Part shown: positions 9,342 through 17,682 of the stretch, piece by piece
Position numbering within the stretch: the stretch's first letter is position 1
Layout: each line of letters opens with the position of its first letter
Origin: Chryseobacterium cucumeris
GTDB taxonomy: Bacteria > Bacteroidota > Bacteroidia > Flavobacteriales > Weeksellaceae
Assembly (NCBI RefSeq): GCF_016775705.1
Contig: NZ_CP068760.1
Coordinates: 62,001 to 126,000 of the forward strand
Direction of reading: 5' to 3'
DNA: 64,000 bases
The notes under the pieces: model-generated
Told to the model about the DNA's origin: nothing
What the model saw: only the letters and a program-made list of their open reading frames with translations
Database searches by the model: none
Made by a program: the position numbers and the translations under genes

Positions 9342-10553
9342 TTATTTTTTATTCGCTTTTTCTTTAAGCTCTTCTTTATCTTTATCAGATGGATTCCACA
9401 CTTTAATTTCGGTGTCTTTTGTAATATTTGATCCCGGAAGAATCTGAACATTGATCCCATCACTTGCTCCCAGTTTTACATATACTTTTTTGAATTTCCC
9501 GTCTTTTTGTTTCACTTCCACGAAAGGAACATCTTTTCCTTGTTTCTTTTCATACTGAATTAAAGACTCATCCAATAATAATGCATTTTTCTGAGAACTT
9601 AAAACAATTTCACCGTTGGCAGAAAAACCTGCTCTAATATACTCATTATTAGGATTAGTTACATTACCTTCTACCGGAAATTTAATAGTTCCTGCATTAT
9701 CCTTACCTTTTGGAGCAATCATGGTTAGTTTTCCGGGGAAAGTTTTATTCTGAAGAGCACCGATCACGATGTTCATATCCATACCTTCACTTAGCTTTCC
9801 GGCCTGGGCTTCATCAATTTCACCTTTAAAGATCAGAACATTCAGATCTGCCACTGAACAGATGGTAGTTCCGGCGTTAAAGTTATTGGCTTCAATCACC
9901 TGGCTTCCTGCTTTTACAGGAACTTCAAGTACAGTACCTGATGCTTTGGAACGGATTTCTGTAGTGGCCAAACCTTGTCCTTTAAGTTCAGGAGTTGCCC
10001 CTGTTTTAGCGATCTGCAATCTTTTTTGAGCGGTATTCAACTGCTGCTGGGCATTTTTCAAAGTCTGCTGCTGAGAGTACAACTGCTGCTGAGCGTTCAG
10101 ATACTCCTGCTTAGAAGCGACTCCCTGCTTGTAAAGCTTATCCTGCATATCAAACTGCTTCTGCATGTTTCCTACATTCATCTGGGCATTACTGATCTGA
10201 ATCTTTGCATTCTGAACTTCCTGCTGAGCGGCATTTACTTCAGAGATACTCGGAACAATTTTTACGGTAGCAATTAACTGCCCTACTTCTACCTTATCTC
10301 CTTCTTTTACTAAAATTTTATCTATAATCCCTGCAATGTTGGGCTTGATTTCAATTTCTTCTTTGGGAACAATTTTTCCTGTTGCCATTACTTTATCATC
10401 CATATTCTGAACGGTAGGCTTACGGGTAAGGAAAGCTTCTCCTTCTTTAGAGTTTGATTTGATAAGATAGCCAAGCCCTGAGAACAATGCCACTGCAAAT
10501 AAAAGCCCTAATACTATATAAATGGCTTTTTTCCAGGTGAATTTCTTTTTCAT
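9342..10553 (-). CDS. MacA/HlyD-like periplasmic adaptor of an ABC exporter
   Basis: 403 residues. One N-terminal membrane anchor (AIYIVLGLLFAVALFSGLGYLI), a biotinyl-lipoyl half (IKPNIAGIIDKILVKEGDKVEVGQLIATV), a long Gln-rich coiled-coil hairpin (about residues 108-190, with QQQLYSQQQTLKNAQQQLN), the second lipoyl half (IRSKASGTVLEVPVKAGSQV), a beta-barrel and a Lys-rich tail. Such adaptors bridge an inner-membrane ABC transporter to a TolC-like channel. It is the last gene of the four-gene operon read from 14008 downwards. No TolC homologue is in the window, so the outer-membrane partner must be elsewhere. Substrate unknown. Confidence 0.9.
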   Translation of the reverse strand: MKKKFTWKKAIYIVLGLLFAVALFSGLGYLIKSNSKEGEAFLTRKPTVQNMDDKVMATGKIVPKEEIEIKPNIAGIIDKILVKEGDKVEVGQLIATVKIVPSISEVNAAQQEVQNAKIQISNAQMNVGNMQKQFDMQDKLYKQGVASKQEYLNAQQQLYSQQQTLKNAQQQLNTAQKRLQIAKTGATPELKGQGLATTEIRSKASGTVLEVPVKAGSQVIEANNFNAGTTICSVADLNVLIFKGEIDEAQAGKLSEGMDMNIVIGALQNKTFPGKLTMIAPKGKDNAGTIKFPVEGNVTNPNNEYIRAGFSANGEIVLSSQKNALLLDESLIQYEKKQGKDVPFVEVKQKDGKFKKVYVKLGASDGINVQILPGSNITKDTEIKVWNPSDKDKEELKEKANKK

Positions 10554-10654
10554 ATGTATAGTTTATTTTTTATTCAATAGATTGAAAGATTTAAAAAGGC
10601 TGATTCTCTATATCCTCTTATTTAAATCTTAAAATTGTTTTATTTTCAAATTAA

Positions 10655-11926
10655 TTACTCTGTTCTTAATGCTTCAATAGGCCTGATCTTTACGGCTCTC
10701 TGTGCCGGAATCATCCCGATTATTAATCCCAGAATCACCATAACAGCCATTGCAGCAAATACGTTTCCGTAGTTCACTGTCGGATTATAGAAAGGAAATG
10801 AATCCTGACCCTGGGTAACCGCATTGAGAATCATTAATACAAAGATTCCAAACATGAAACCTATTAATCCCGAAGAGAGTGTAATGACAACACTTTCCAG
10901 GAGAATCTGATTTCTTACTTCAGCAGGCTTCGCTCCTAACGCTCTTCTGATCCCGATTTCTTTGGTTCTTTCTTTTACTGTAATCAAAAGGATATTTGAA
11001 ATCGCAATGACTCCCGCAAGGATAGTCAGTGTACCTACAATGATTGTTAACAACTGCATTCCCGTAAGGAAACCTGTGAGCTTTTTAAATTCTTTTCCAA
11101 GGTTGAAACTTCCGAAAGCATTGGTATCTTCAGGGGACACTTTATTTTTGCTTTTTAAAACCTGTTTTACATCTTCTTCTACGGAATTGACATTGGCATT
11201 CGGCTTACTGACAATGGCAAACATGTCTATCTGATCTCCTGCATTATACATTTTCGTATAAGTGGAAAGTGGAATAAAAGCCGTTTGGTCATTTTCAAAT
11301 CCTCCTCCTTTTTTTACCCGGAAAACGCCGATAACATTGAAGAACAGCCCTTTAATATTGATTGATTTTCCTATTGGATTCTCTTTTTTCTTGGAATCGA
11401 AGAAGTTTTTGTAAATCTCTTCTCCAATAACAACTACATTTTTATTCCCGGAAACATCGGCATCATTGATATAACGTCCGAAGATCAGTTTCTTTTCTGA
11501 AATTTTATTTCCCACAGAATAATCTCCGGTAAGCGAATAGGTTCCGTTCTTACCGTTTCTGGACATTGCTTCTCCGGGAGTTCCTGTAAAGCTTCCTCTC
11601 GCATTTTGCGGCGAGATATAATCTATGGCTGTTACTTTTCTTTTCAGCATTTCCATATCGTTTAAGTTCAGATGAACTTCTCTTCCTTTAGGAAATCCTT
11701 CATAGGGAATTGATGTTTTTTGTGCCCACAGGAAGATTGAATTGGTGGCAAAACCGGAAAATAATTTATCAAAACCATTCTCCATTCCTTTTGCTGCTCC
11801 AAGAAGGCTTACATACAAAAACATTCCCCATCCTACACCGATCATGGTAAGAAATGTCCGGAGTTTATTATTCCTCAATGAATAATAAATTTCCTGCCAA
11901 GTATCTTTTTTAAATATGATATTCAC
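10655..11926 (-). CDS. MacB-type ABC transporter permease (second of two)
   Basis: 423 residues. Pattern of the MacB/FtsX permeases: an N-terminal membrane segment after a short amphipathic start (LRTFLTMIGVGWGMFLYVSLLGAA), a large periplasmic MacB-PCD domain (about residues 45-290), then three membrane segments, with the cytoplasmic coupling motif VKERTKEIGIRRALGAKPAEVRNQILLESV and the ending RAVKIRPIEALRTE. It lacks a fused ATPase, which is supplied by the gene at 13319-14008. Paralogue of the neighbouring permease (same motifs and end), so the pair probably forms a heterodimer. Confidence 0.92.
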   Translation of the reverse strand: MNIIFKKDTWQEIYYSLRNNKLRTFLTMIGVGWGMFLYVSLLGAAKGMENGFDKLFSGFATNSIFLWAQKTSIPYEGFPKGREVHLNLNDMEMLKRKVTAIDYISPQNARGSFTGTPGEAMSRNGKNGTYSLTGDYSVGNKISEKKLIFGRYINDADVSGNKNVVVIGEEIYKNFFDSKKKENPIGKSINIKGLFFNVIGVFRVKKGGGFENDQTAFIPLSTYTKMYNAGDQIDMFAIVSKPNANVNSVEEDVKQVLKSKNKVSPEDTNAFGSFNLGKEFKKLTGFLTGMQLLTIIVGTLTILAGVIAISNILLITVKERTKEIGIRRALGAKPAEVRNQILLESVVITLSSGLIGFMFGIFVLMILNAVTQGQDSFPFYNPTVNYGNVFAAMAVMVILGLIIGMIPAQRAVKIRPIEALRTE

Positions 11927-11934
11927 CTTGTTGA

Positions 11935-11960
11935 ATTATGAGTTATACATTATGAGTTAT
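11935..11960. repeat. Two direct copies of a 12-bp unit (ATTATGAGTTAT), 14-bp period
   Basis: Copies at 11935-11946 and 11949-11960 in the 71-bp gap between the two permease genes. Resembles the other intergenic short-period repeats in the window. Confidence 0.8.
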
Positions 11961-11997
11961 GAATTCCATCAATCTGCATTTTTGCCTTTTGTTTATA

Positions 11998-13227
11998 TTA
12001 TTCCGTTCTCAGCGCTTCAATCGGTTTGATTCTGGAAGCTCTGTATGCGGGTACAAATCCTGCGATCAGTCCTGAGAAAATCAGTGCAATGAATGCCATA
12101 ATGATGGATCCCCAGCCTACACTTGGGTTTTTAATAAAAAACTCTTCAAGGCTGTTCCCGATAAGGTTTAAGGTCAAAACACCTATTCCTACTCCAACAA
12201 GTCCGGACACCACTGTAATCACAACACTTTCCTGAACAATCAGCCCTACAATTCCGCTTGGTTTTGCGCCAATAGCTTTTCGTACTCCGATTTCTTTGGT
12301 TCTTTCTTTTACGATATACACCATAATGTTACTGATCCCAATGATTCCGGCAAGCAATGTTCCTAATCCGATAAACCCTACAATTGCTGTAAGTACCGCC
12401 ATAAACATGAATGTGTCGTTCATATTTTTAGCATTATTCCAGACACGGACACCGTTTTCATCATCAGGAGAAACATTTTTCCTTGATTTCAGCTTATCTT
12501 TAAGTTCATCTCCGTATTTAATGGCTTCCTGAGGAGTCAGTTTATCACTGTATGAGATATAGGCAATATTCACCGTATCGGAACCTTTTTTCATCTGCTG
12601 CAAAGTGGTAATCGGCACCGTGATATGTCTTTCATCCCAGTCTCCACCATCATCTGAAAATACGCCCACCACTTTAAACATAGTTCCATTGATATCCAGT
12701 TCTTTTCCTACAGGACTTCCGTTCTTGATCAAATCCCGCTGTACCATTCTTCCAATGACTGCCACATTTTGCTTTCCTTCCAGATCTCTTGGAGAAATAT
12801 ATCTGCCGTCTATCATTTTCCGGTTCTCAATCACCTGCTCTCCGGGTTCTGCTCCATGGATCTGATAGATTCCGCTTTCTTTACCATATTTCACCATTAA
12901 ACTGGCATTGTATCTCGGGCTGGAAGCTCCTACATTTTTTTTCTCAGCGTTAATAAGAAAATCATAGTCACCATTATTCAGTGTAACGGTTCGGTCTGAC
13001 TGCAGTCCTTTATAGGCCAATGTCGTTTTTCCGGTAGTAATGGTGATCAGGTTTTTGGCATCACCTGAGAATCCTTCAGAAAAAGCATTCTGAAGACCTG
13101 TTCCAATTCCAAAAAGTACGATGAAAATAAACAGTCCCAAAGCTACTGTAAACCCTGAAAGCACTGTCCGAAGTACATTACTCCGGATAGAACTGAATAT
13201 TTCCTGCCAACGATCTAGGTCAAACAT
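11998..13227 (-). CDS. MacB-type ABC transporter permease (first of two)
   Basis: 409 residues, same architecture as its neighbour: first membrane segment VLRTVLSGFTVALGLFIFIVLFGIG, periplasmic MacB-PCD domain, three C-terminal membrane segments, coupling helix VKERTKEIGVRKAIGAKPSGIVGLIVQESV and the end RASRIKPIEALRTE. MacB-like permeases transmit ATPase conformational changes across the membrane to drive periplasmic substrates out through the adaptor and outer-membrane channel rather than moving them through the inner membrane. Substrate (peptide, lipid or macrolide-like drug) cannot be read from sequence. Confidence 0.92.
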   Translation of the reverse strand: MFDLDRWQEIFSSIRSNVLRTVLSGFTVALGLFIFIVLFGIGTGLQNAFSEGFSGDAKNLITITTGKTTLAYKGLQSDRTVTLNNGDYDFLINAEKKNVGASSPRYNASLMVKYGKESGIYQIHGAEPGEQVIENRKMIDGRYISPRDLEGKQNVAVIGRMVQRDLIKNGSPVGKELDINGTMFKVVGVFSDDGGDWDERHITVPITTLQQMKKGSDTVNIAYISYSDKLTPQEAIKYGDELKDKLKSRKNVSPDDENGVRVWNNAKNMNDTFMFMAVLTAIVGFIGLGTLLAGIIGISNIMVYIVKERTKEIGVRKAIGAKPSGIVGLIVQESVVITVVSGLVGVGIGVLTLNLIGNSLEEFFIKNPSVGWGSIIMAFIALIFSGLIAGFVPAYRASRIKPIEALRTE

Positions 13228-13237
13228 TTTTATCGGT

Positions 13238-13312
13238 ATTTAAAGATTGAAAAATTTAAAGATTAAAAAACAGAATCATTAAATTTTCAAATTATCTCAT
13301 TTTCAAATTATC
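13238..13312. repeat. Two adjoining 16-bp-period direct repeats
   Basis: ATTTAAAGATT at 13238-13248 and 13254-13264; ATTTTCAAATTATC at 13283-13296 and 13299-13312. Both have a 16-bp period. They fill the gap between the permease and ATPase genes of one operon. Confidence 0.75.
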
Positions 13313-13318
13313 AAAATC

Positions 13319-14008
13319 CTAAAGCACAATCTGCTTAATAAACTCATCACTTTCAATAATCCCATCTTTCAGTACTACATTTCTTTTGGTCTGTGCAGCT
13401 ACATCAGGCTCGTGGGTTACAACGATGATTGTTTTTCCTTCATTATTGATATCCTGAAGAAGTTTCATAATATCATGAGTTGTTTTGGAGTCTAATGCTC
13501 CGGTTGGCTCATCTGCCAGTACTACTTTAGGATCTGTAATCAAAGCTCTTGCAATGGCTACTCTCTGCTTCTGCCCTCCGGAAAGTTCACTTGGAAGGTG
13601 GTTTGCCCATTGTGCCAATCCTACTTTTTCCAGATATTCCATAGCTTTCTGATTTCGCTCTTTTCTTGGTACATTCTGATAGTACAAAGGCAGGGCAACA
13701 TTTTCCAAAGCTGTTTTATAATTGATAAGGTTAAAAGACTGGAAAATAAATCCCAGGAATCTGCTTCTGTATTCTGCAGCCTTTACCTCGGATAAATGTT
13801 CAATAGGAACTCCATCCAACTCATAGGTTCCGGAATCTTTTTCATCCAGAATTCCAATAATATTAAGAAGGGTAGATTTTCCGGAACCGGAACTTCCCAT
13901 AATGGAAACAAACTCCCCTTCAGAAATATTCAGATTAATTCCTTTGAGAACATGAAGCTTGCTTTTCCCTGTATCGTATGACTTATTTAAATCCTGAATT
14001 ACTAACAT
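13319..14008 (-). CDS. MacB/LolD-type ABC transporter ATPase
   Basis: 229 residues, a stand-alone nucleotide-binding domain. Walker A GSSGSGKSTLLN (about 39-50), Q-loop region FIFQSFNLI, signature LSGGQKQRVAIARAL, Walker B VVLADEPTGALD and H-loop VVTHEPD are all intact, so it should be active. It powers the two MacB-like permeases encoded downstream; together with the adaptor the four genes form a tripartite exporter. First gene of the operon on the - strand; spacing to the first permease is 91 bp and is filled with repeats. Confidence 0.95.
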   Translation of the reverse strand: MLVIQDLNKSYDTGKSKLHVLKGINLNISEGEFVSIMGSSGSGKSTLLNIIGILDEKDSGTYELDGVPIEHLSEVKAAEYRSRFLGFIFQSFNLINYKTALENVALPLYYQNVPRKERNQKAMEYLEKVGLAQWANHLPSELSGGQKQRVAIARALITDPKVVLADEPTGALDSKTTHDIMKLLQDINNEGKTIIVVTHEPDVAAQTKRNVVLKDGIIESDEFIKQIVL

Positions 14009-14432
14009 TAAGTGATGTATGTTTTATACCCAATAAGTAGATGATATTTTCAAATTGTTACAAGAATAAAAATTTATTCAAATATTTTTTTGTTTAATAC
14101 ATTAATACTTTATTAATAATACTTTACAAAATATTGTTTAACTGTAACTCCCAATTTATATCTATTTATCCTCAAGATTGCTGTCCAGCCTATTATCCGA
14201 GCCAGTTTCATGTAAATGTGGAAAACTTTTCAGGCTAAAAGTCAGCCTATTAGTATTTACCCCTTTCAAAATCAGTTCTTTTTTTCGAACTTTGCTATTA
14301 GTTCTTTACAAGAAATATGAATTTGGGGAAGTGAATAACTTTAATTCACAACTTCCAGATAAACAAAAAGTTAAGTATTTCCGGAACGTTATCCACAAGG
14401 ATCTAAATTATTTAATTATAAAGATATTTAAT
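14009..14432. other. Gene-free spacer between the divergent exporter operon and nrdB
   Basis: 424 bp, AT-rich. An open frame upstream of nrdB (from 14178) exists but reads as non-coding. For nrdB, TTG (14292-14294), 23 bp, TGAATTTG (14318-14325) is the best promoter-like match, one base off TAnnTTTG; it would give a leader of about 100 nt. For the exporter operon I see only TATTCTTG (14068-14061, - strand), again one base off. No NrdR-box-like palindrome was recognised. Confidence 0.4.
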
Positions 14433-15407
14433 ATGGGAATTTTTGATAAAAGAGTAAGTTATAAGCCATTTGAATACCCGGAGGTTCTTCAATTTGTAGA
14501 AGCCATCAACAAATCGTTCTGGGTGCATTCGGAAGTGGACTTTACTGCAGATGTTCAGGATTTTCATTCGCAGTTGGAACCACATGAGAAGCATGCTGTG
14601 AAAAATGCGCTGTTAGCCATTGCACAGATCGAGGTGTCTGTAAAGACATTCTGGGGAAATTTATACAACCACCTACCCAAACCGGAATTCAATGGATTAG
14701 GATCTACTTTTGCAGAATGCGAATTCCGCCATTCTGAAGCATATTCCCGTTTATTAGAGGTATTAGGATATAATGATGAGTTCCTTAATGTTATCGAAAT
14801 TCCTGCTGTAAAAGGAAGAATAGAGTTTCTGGGAAATGCTTTAAAACATGCTAACTCTGCAACACCTAAAGAGTATGTTTCCGCTTTATTATTATTCAGT
14901 ATTTTAGTGGAAAACGTTTCTCTTTTCTCGCAGTTTGCCATCATCCTTTCTTTCACAAGATTCAAAGGGTTTATGAAAAATGTTTCCAATATCATTGCAT
15001 GGACTTCCGTAGATGAGCAAATTCACGCTAACGCAGGAATTTATCTGATCAACAAAATCCGTGAGGAACAGCCTGACTTGTTAACAGACAGCGATATCGA
15101 AGACATTTACACTTTGGTGGATGAATCTATCGCAAGAGAAGGAGACATTCTTAGCTGGATCTTTGAACTGGGAGAAATCGACAACGTTTCTAAAGAAGAT
15201 CTGTTAAACTTCATGAAATACCGTGTGGATGACAGCTTGAAGAAAATCAACATGAAAACAAAATACAACATTACGCCTGAACAATACAGACCAATGGTAT
15301 GGTTCGAGGAAGAAGTTTTCGCCAATTCATTAGATGATTTCTTTGCAAAAAGACCTGTTGACTATACAAAACACGATAAGAGTATTACAGCAAACGATTT
15401 GTTCTAA
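14433..15407 (+). CDS. nrdB: Class I ribonucleotide reductase small (radical) subunit
   Basis: 324 residues from the ATG at 14433 (MGIFDKRVSYKPFEYPEVLQ); the in-frame extension to 14178 has no family similarity. The subunit holds the dimetal centre and generates the radical used by NrdA to reduce ribonucleotides. The ligand/radical motif ExxHxxxY is seen in AECEFRHSEAYSRLL, with Tyr as the probable radical site, and the second half-site in DEQIHANAG. The first ligand position appears to be Glu (AQIEVSVKTF) where E. coli NrdB has Asp, by my manual alignment. No N-terminal ATP cone. First gene of the nrdB - small gene - nrdA operon. Confidence 0.93.
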   Translation: MGIFDKRVSYKPFEYPEVLQFVEAINKSFWVHSEVDFTADVQDFHSQLEPHEKHAVKNALLAIAQIEVSVKTFWGNLYNHLPKPEFNGLGSTFAECEFRHSEAYSRLLEVLGYNDEFLNVIEIPAVKGRIEFLGNALKHANSATPKEYVSALLLFSILVENVSLFSQFAIILSFTRFKGFMKNVSNIIAWTSVDEQIHANAGIYLINKIREEQPDLLTDSDIEDIYTLVDESIAREGDILSWIFELGEIDNVSKEDLLNFMKYRVDDSLKKINMKTKYNITPEQYRPMVWFEEEVFANSLDDFFAKRPVDYTKHDKSITANDLF

Positions 15408-15414
15408 TATTGGG

Positions 15415-15433
15415 GCGCGAGCGAAGCGAGCGT
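15415..15433 (+). repeat. GC-rich direct repeat GCGAGCGAAGCGAGCG
   Basis: Two GCGAGCG heptamers separated by AA just after nrdB. Conspicuously GC-rich in an AT-rich genome. It is a direct rather than inverted repeat, so not a hairpin terminator. Confidence 0.6.
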
Positions 15434-15515
15434 CAAAGCGGTCAGTATCAGGACTACCCTTTTCTGATTAATAAGTGAAATTGTTGTTCATCAGTAAAGC
15501 ACAAATACAAAAGAA

Positions 15516-15806
15516 ATGATTAATGTAATAGTAACCTATACGGTAAACCCCGAATTTGTTCCAAACAATAAAACCAATATCCAAAAATTTCTGGTAGACT
15601 TCAAGAATTTAGATGCTTCCACTTTTGAATATAAGGTTTTTGTAAAGGAAGATGGTGTTACTTTTGTACATTATTCAAACTACATCAATGAAGAAGTTCA
15701 GCATGAGGTTTTGAATGTTCCGTCTTTTAAAGAATTTCAGAGATTAAGAGATGAAAGCGGGCTGAACGGTTCCCACAAAGTAGAAATTTTACAATCAATA
15801 ATATAA
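15516..15806 (+). CDS. Small protein of the dimeric alpha/beta-barrel (antibiotic-biosynthesis-monooxygenase-like) type
   Basis: 96 residues. The pattern of a short beta-strand start (MINVIVTYTVNPEFV), a helix (NKTNIQKFLVDFKNL), a Phe-rich strand (FEYKVFVKEDGVTFVHYSNY) and a closing helix plus strand (SFKEFQRLRDESGLNGSHKVEILQSI) is that of the ferredoxin-like ABM/EthD/Dabb proteins, which form small dimers. No enzyme activity can be assigned. It lies 108 bp after nrdB and 55 bp before nrdA on the same strand, so it is very likely co-expressed with ribonucleotide reductase; a functional link is inference from position only. Confidence 0.7.
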   Translation: MINVIVTYTVNPEFVPNNKTNIQKFLVDFKNLDASTFEYKVFVKEDGVTFVHYSNYINEEVQHEVLNVPSFKEFQRLRDESGLNGSHKVEILQSII

Positions 15807-15861
15807 AAAAACAAAATTCCGGAGTGATTCTCTCATTCCGGAATTCGAAAATATAACATCT

Positions 15862-17520
15862 ATGGAAGAGCAAAATTCAAATATATGGTGGCTCAATGAA
15901 GAGTCTGAGCAGATGCTGAACAGAGGATATCTGTTGAAAGGTGAAACGGTAGACGGCGCTATCGACAGAATTACCACTGCCGCTGCAAAAAGGTTATATA
16001 AACCTGAACTTCAGCCGGCTTTCAAAGAGATGATCACGAAGGGATGGATCAGCTTCTCTTCTCCTGTATGGGCTAATATGGGAACAGAAAGAGGTCTTCC
16101 TATTTCATGTTTTAACGTTCACATTCCGGACAGCATTGAAGGAATTACCCACAAAATGGGTGAAGTTATCATGCAGACTAAAATCGGAGGTGGAACTTCA
16201 GGATATTTTGGAGAGTTGAGAAACAGAGGAACCGCTGTAACGGATAACGGAAAATCTTCAGGAGCTGTTTCATTCATGAAGCTTTTCGACACGGCTATGG
16301 ATGTTGTTTCTCAGGGAGGAGTAAGAAGAGGTGCCTTTGCTGCTTACTTAGATATTGACCACGGGGATATTGAAGAATTTTTATCCATTAAAGATATCGG
16401 CAGCCCGATTCAGAACCTGTTTACCGGAGTATGTGTACCGGATTACTGGATGCAGGATATGATCGATGGTGATATGGAAAAACGTAAAGTTTGGGCAAGA
16501 GTATTGGAAAGCCGCCAGCAAAAAGGGCTTCCGTATATTTTCTTTACAGATAACGTCAACAGAAATAAACCTCAGGTTTATAAAGACCTGGGAATGACCG
16601 TGAATGCAAGTAACCTTTGTTCTGAAATCATGCTTCCGTCTACTATGGAAGAATCTTTCATCTGCTGTCTGTCTTCCATGAACCTGGAATTGTATGATGA
16701 ATGGAAAGATACAGACGCTGTAAAACTGGCAGTATACTTCCTTGATGCTGTATTATCAGAATTTATTGATAAAACTGAAGGAAACTATTACCTACAGGGT
16801 GCAAGAAACTTCGCGATGCGTCACAGAGCTCTTGGATTAGGAGTTTTAGGATACCACTCTTATTTACAGAAAAACATGATTCCGTTTGAAAGTTTTGAAG
16901 CGACTCAGTTCAATGCGAGAGCATTCAGACATATCAAAGAGCAGGCTGAGCAGGCTTCAAGAGAACTTGCCAACATCTATGGAGAACCAGAAGTATTGAA
17001 GGGATACGGATTAAGAAATACCACAACAATGGCTATTGCTCCTACCACTTCAAGTTCTGCCATCTTAGGACAGACTTCTCCGGGAATCGAGCCTTTCTCT
17101 TCCAACTATTATAAAGCAGGTCTTGCGAAAGGAAACTTTATGCGTAAGAATAAATACCTTGCACAACTATTGAAAGAAAAAGGACTGGATAACGAAGAAA
17201 CATGGAGAACAATCATGCTGAACCACGGATCGGTACAGCACCTGAACGAGCTTACTCCTGAAGAAAAGGCAGTATTCAAAACGTTCAAAGAAATTTCTCC
17301 AATGGAGATTATTTCTCAGGCAGCGCAGAGACAGCAATATATTGATCAGGCACAGTCTCTGAATCTTCAGATTCCTTCTACAATGCCTGTAAAAGATGTC
17401 AACTACCTTTATATTGAAGCCTGGAAAAAAGGAGTTAAAACACTTTACTACCAAAGAAGTTCATCTGTTTCAAAAGAAATGATGGTTAACTTCGTATCAT
17501 GTTCAAGCTGCGAGGCATAG
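15862..17520 (+). CDS. nrdA: Class I ribonucleotide reductase large (catalytic) subunit, short form
   Basis: 552 residues, clearly shorter than E. coli NrdA (about 760). Catalytic features are all present: redox Cys83 (ISCFNVHIP), thiyl-radical Cys253 in NLCSE, redox partner Cys269 (FICCLSSMNL), the radical-transfer tyrosine pair in TLYYQRSS, and the C-terminal CxxC (SCSSC) that exchanges with thioredoxin/glutaredoxin. The N-terminal ATP-cone domain is missing, so activity regulation by dATP, if any, must differ; the specificity-site region is retained. Supplies dNDPs for DNA synthesis together with NrdB. A strong terminator follows 27 bp after the stop. Confidence 0.95.
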   Translation: MEEQNSNIWWLNEESEQMLNRGYLLKGETVDGAIDRITTAAAKRLYKPELQPAFKEMITKGWISFSSPVWANMGTERGLPISCFNVHIPDSIEGITHKMGEVIMQTKIGGGTSGYFGELRNRGTAVTDNGKSSGAVSFMKLFDTAMDVVSQGGVRRGAFAAYLDIDHGDIEEFLSIKDIGSPIQNLFTGVCVPDYWMQDMIDGDMEKRKVWARVLESRQQKGLPYIFFTDNVNRNKPQVYKDLGMTVNASNLCSEIMLPSTMEESFICCLSSMNLELYDEWKDTDAVKLAVYFLDAVLSEFIDKTEGNYYLQGARNFAMRHRALGLGVLGYHSYLQKNMIPFESFEATQFNARAFRHIKEQAEQASRELANIYGEPEVLKGYGLRNTTTMAIAPTTSSSAILGQTSPGIEPFSSNYYKAGLAKGNFMRKNKYLAQLLKEKGLDNEETWRTIMLNHGSVQHLNELTPEEKAVFKTFKEISPMEIISQAAQRQQYIDQAQSLNLQIPSTMPVKDVNYLYIEAWKKGVKTLYYQRSSSVSKEMMVNFVSCSSCEA

Positions 17521-17546
17521 GACCAAGTAATAAACACGCTATATTT

Positions 17547-17576
17547 ACAAAAGCATACCGAAAGGTGTGCTTTTGT
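17547..17576 (+). terminator. Intrinsic terminator after nrdA
   Basis: 13-bp stem ACAAAAGCATACC / GGTGTGCTTTTGT with a GAAA tetraloop and one G-T pair; T-rich 3' side. Ends the nrd operon. Confidence 0.85.
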
Positions 17577-17644
17577 CGTTTTCAATACTGATTCTGTCTG
17601 ATTACTTTCCATAGAAATCATAGAATGCTCTGAGATTTTTGGTT

Positions 17645-17652
17645 TATATTTG
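17645..17652 (+). promoter_or_regulatory. Putative -7 box of the DUF72 gene
   Basis: TATATTTG, a perfect TAnnTTTG; predicted start near 17658, 25 nt before the ATG at 17683. It also argues against a start at 17650. No standard -33 TTG seen. Confidence 0.5.
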
Positions 17653-17682
17653 TGTTCATTGTTTAATACCAAAACTACAGAT

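Noticed and set aside
14178..14432. 85-codon N-terminal extension of nrdB
   Set aside because: No similarity to NrdB or an ATP cone; the ATG at 14433 gives the canonical start.
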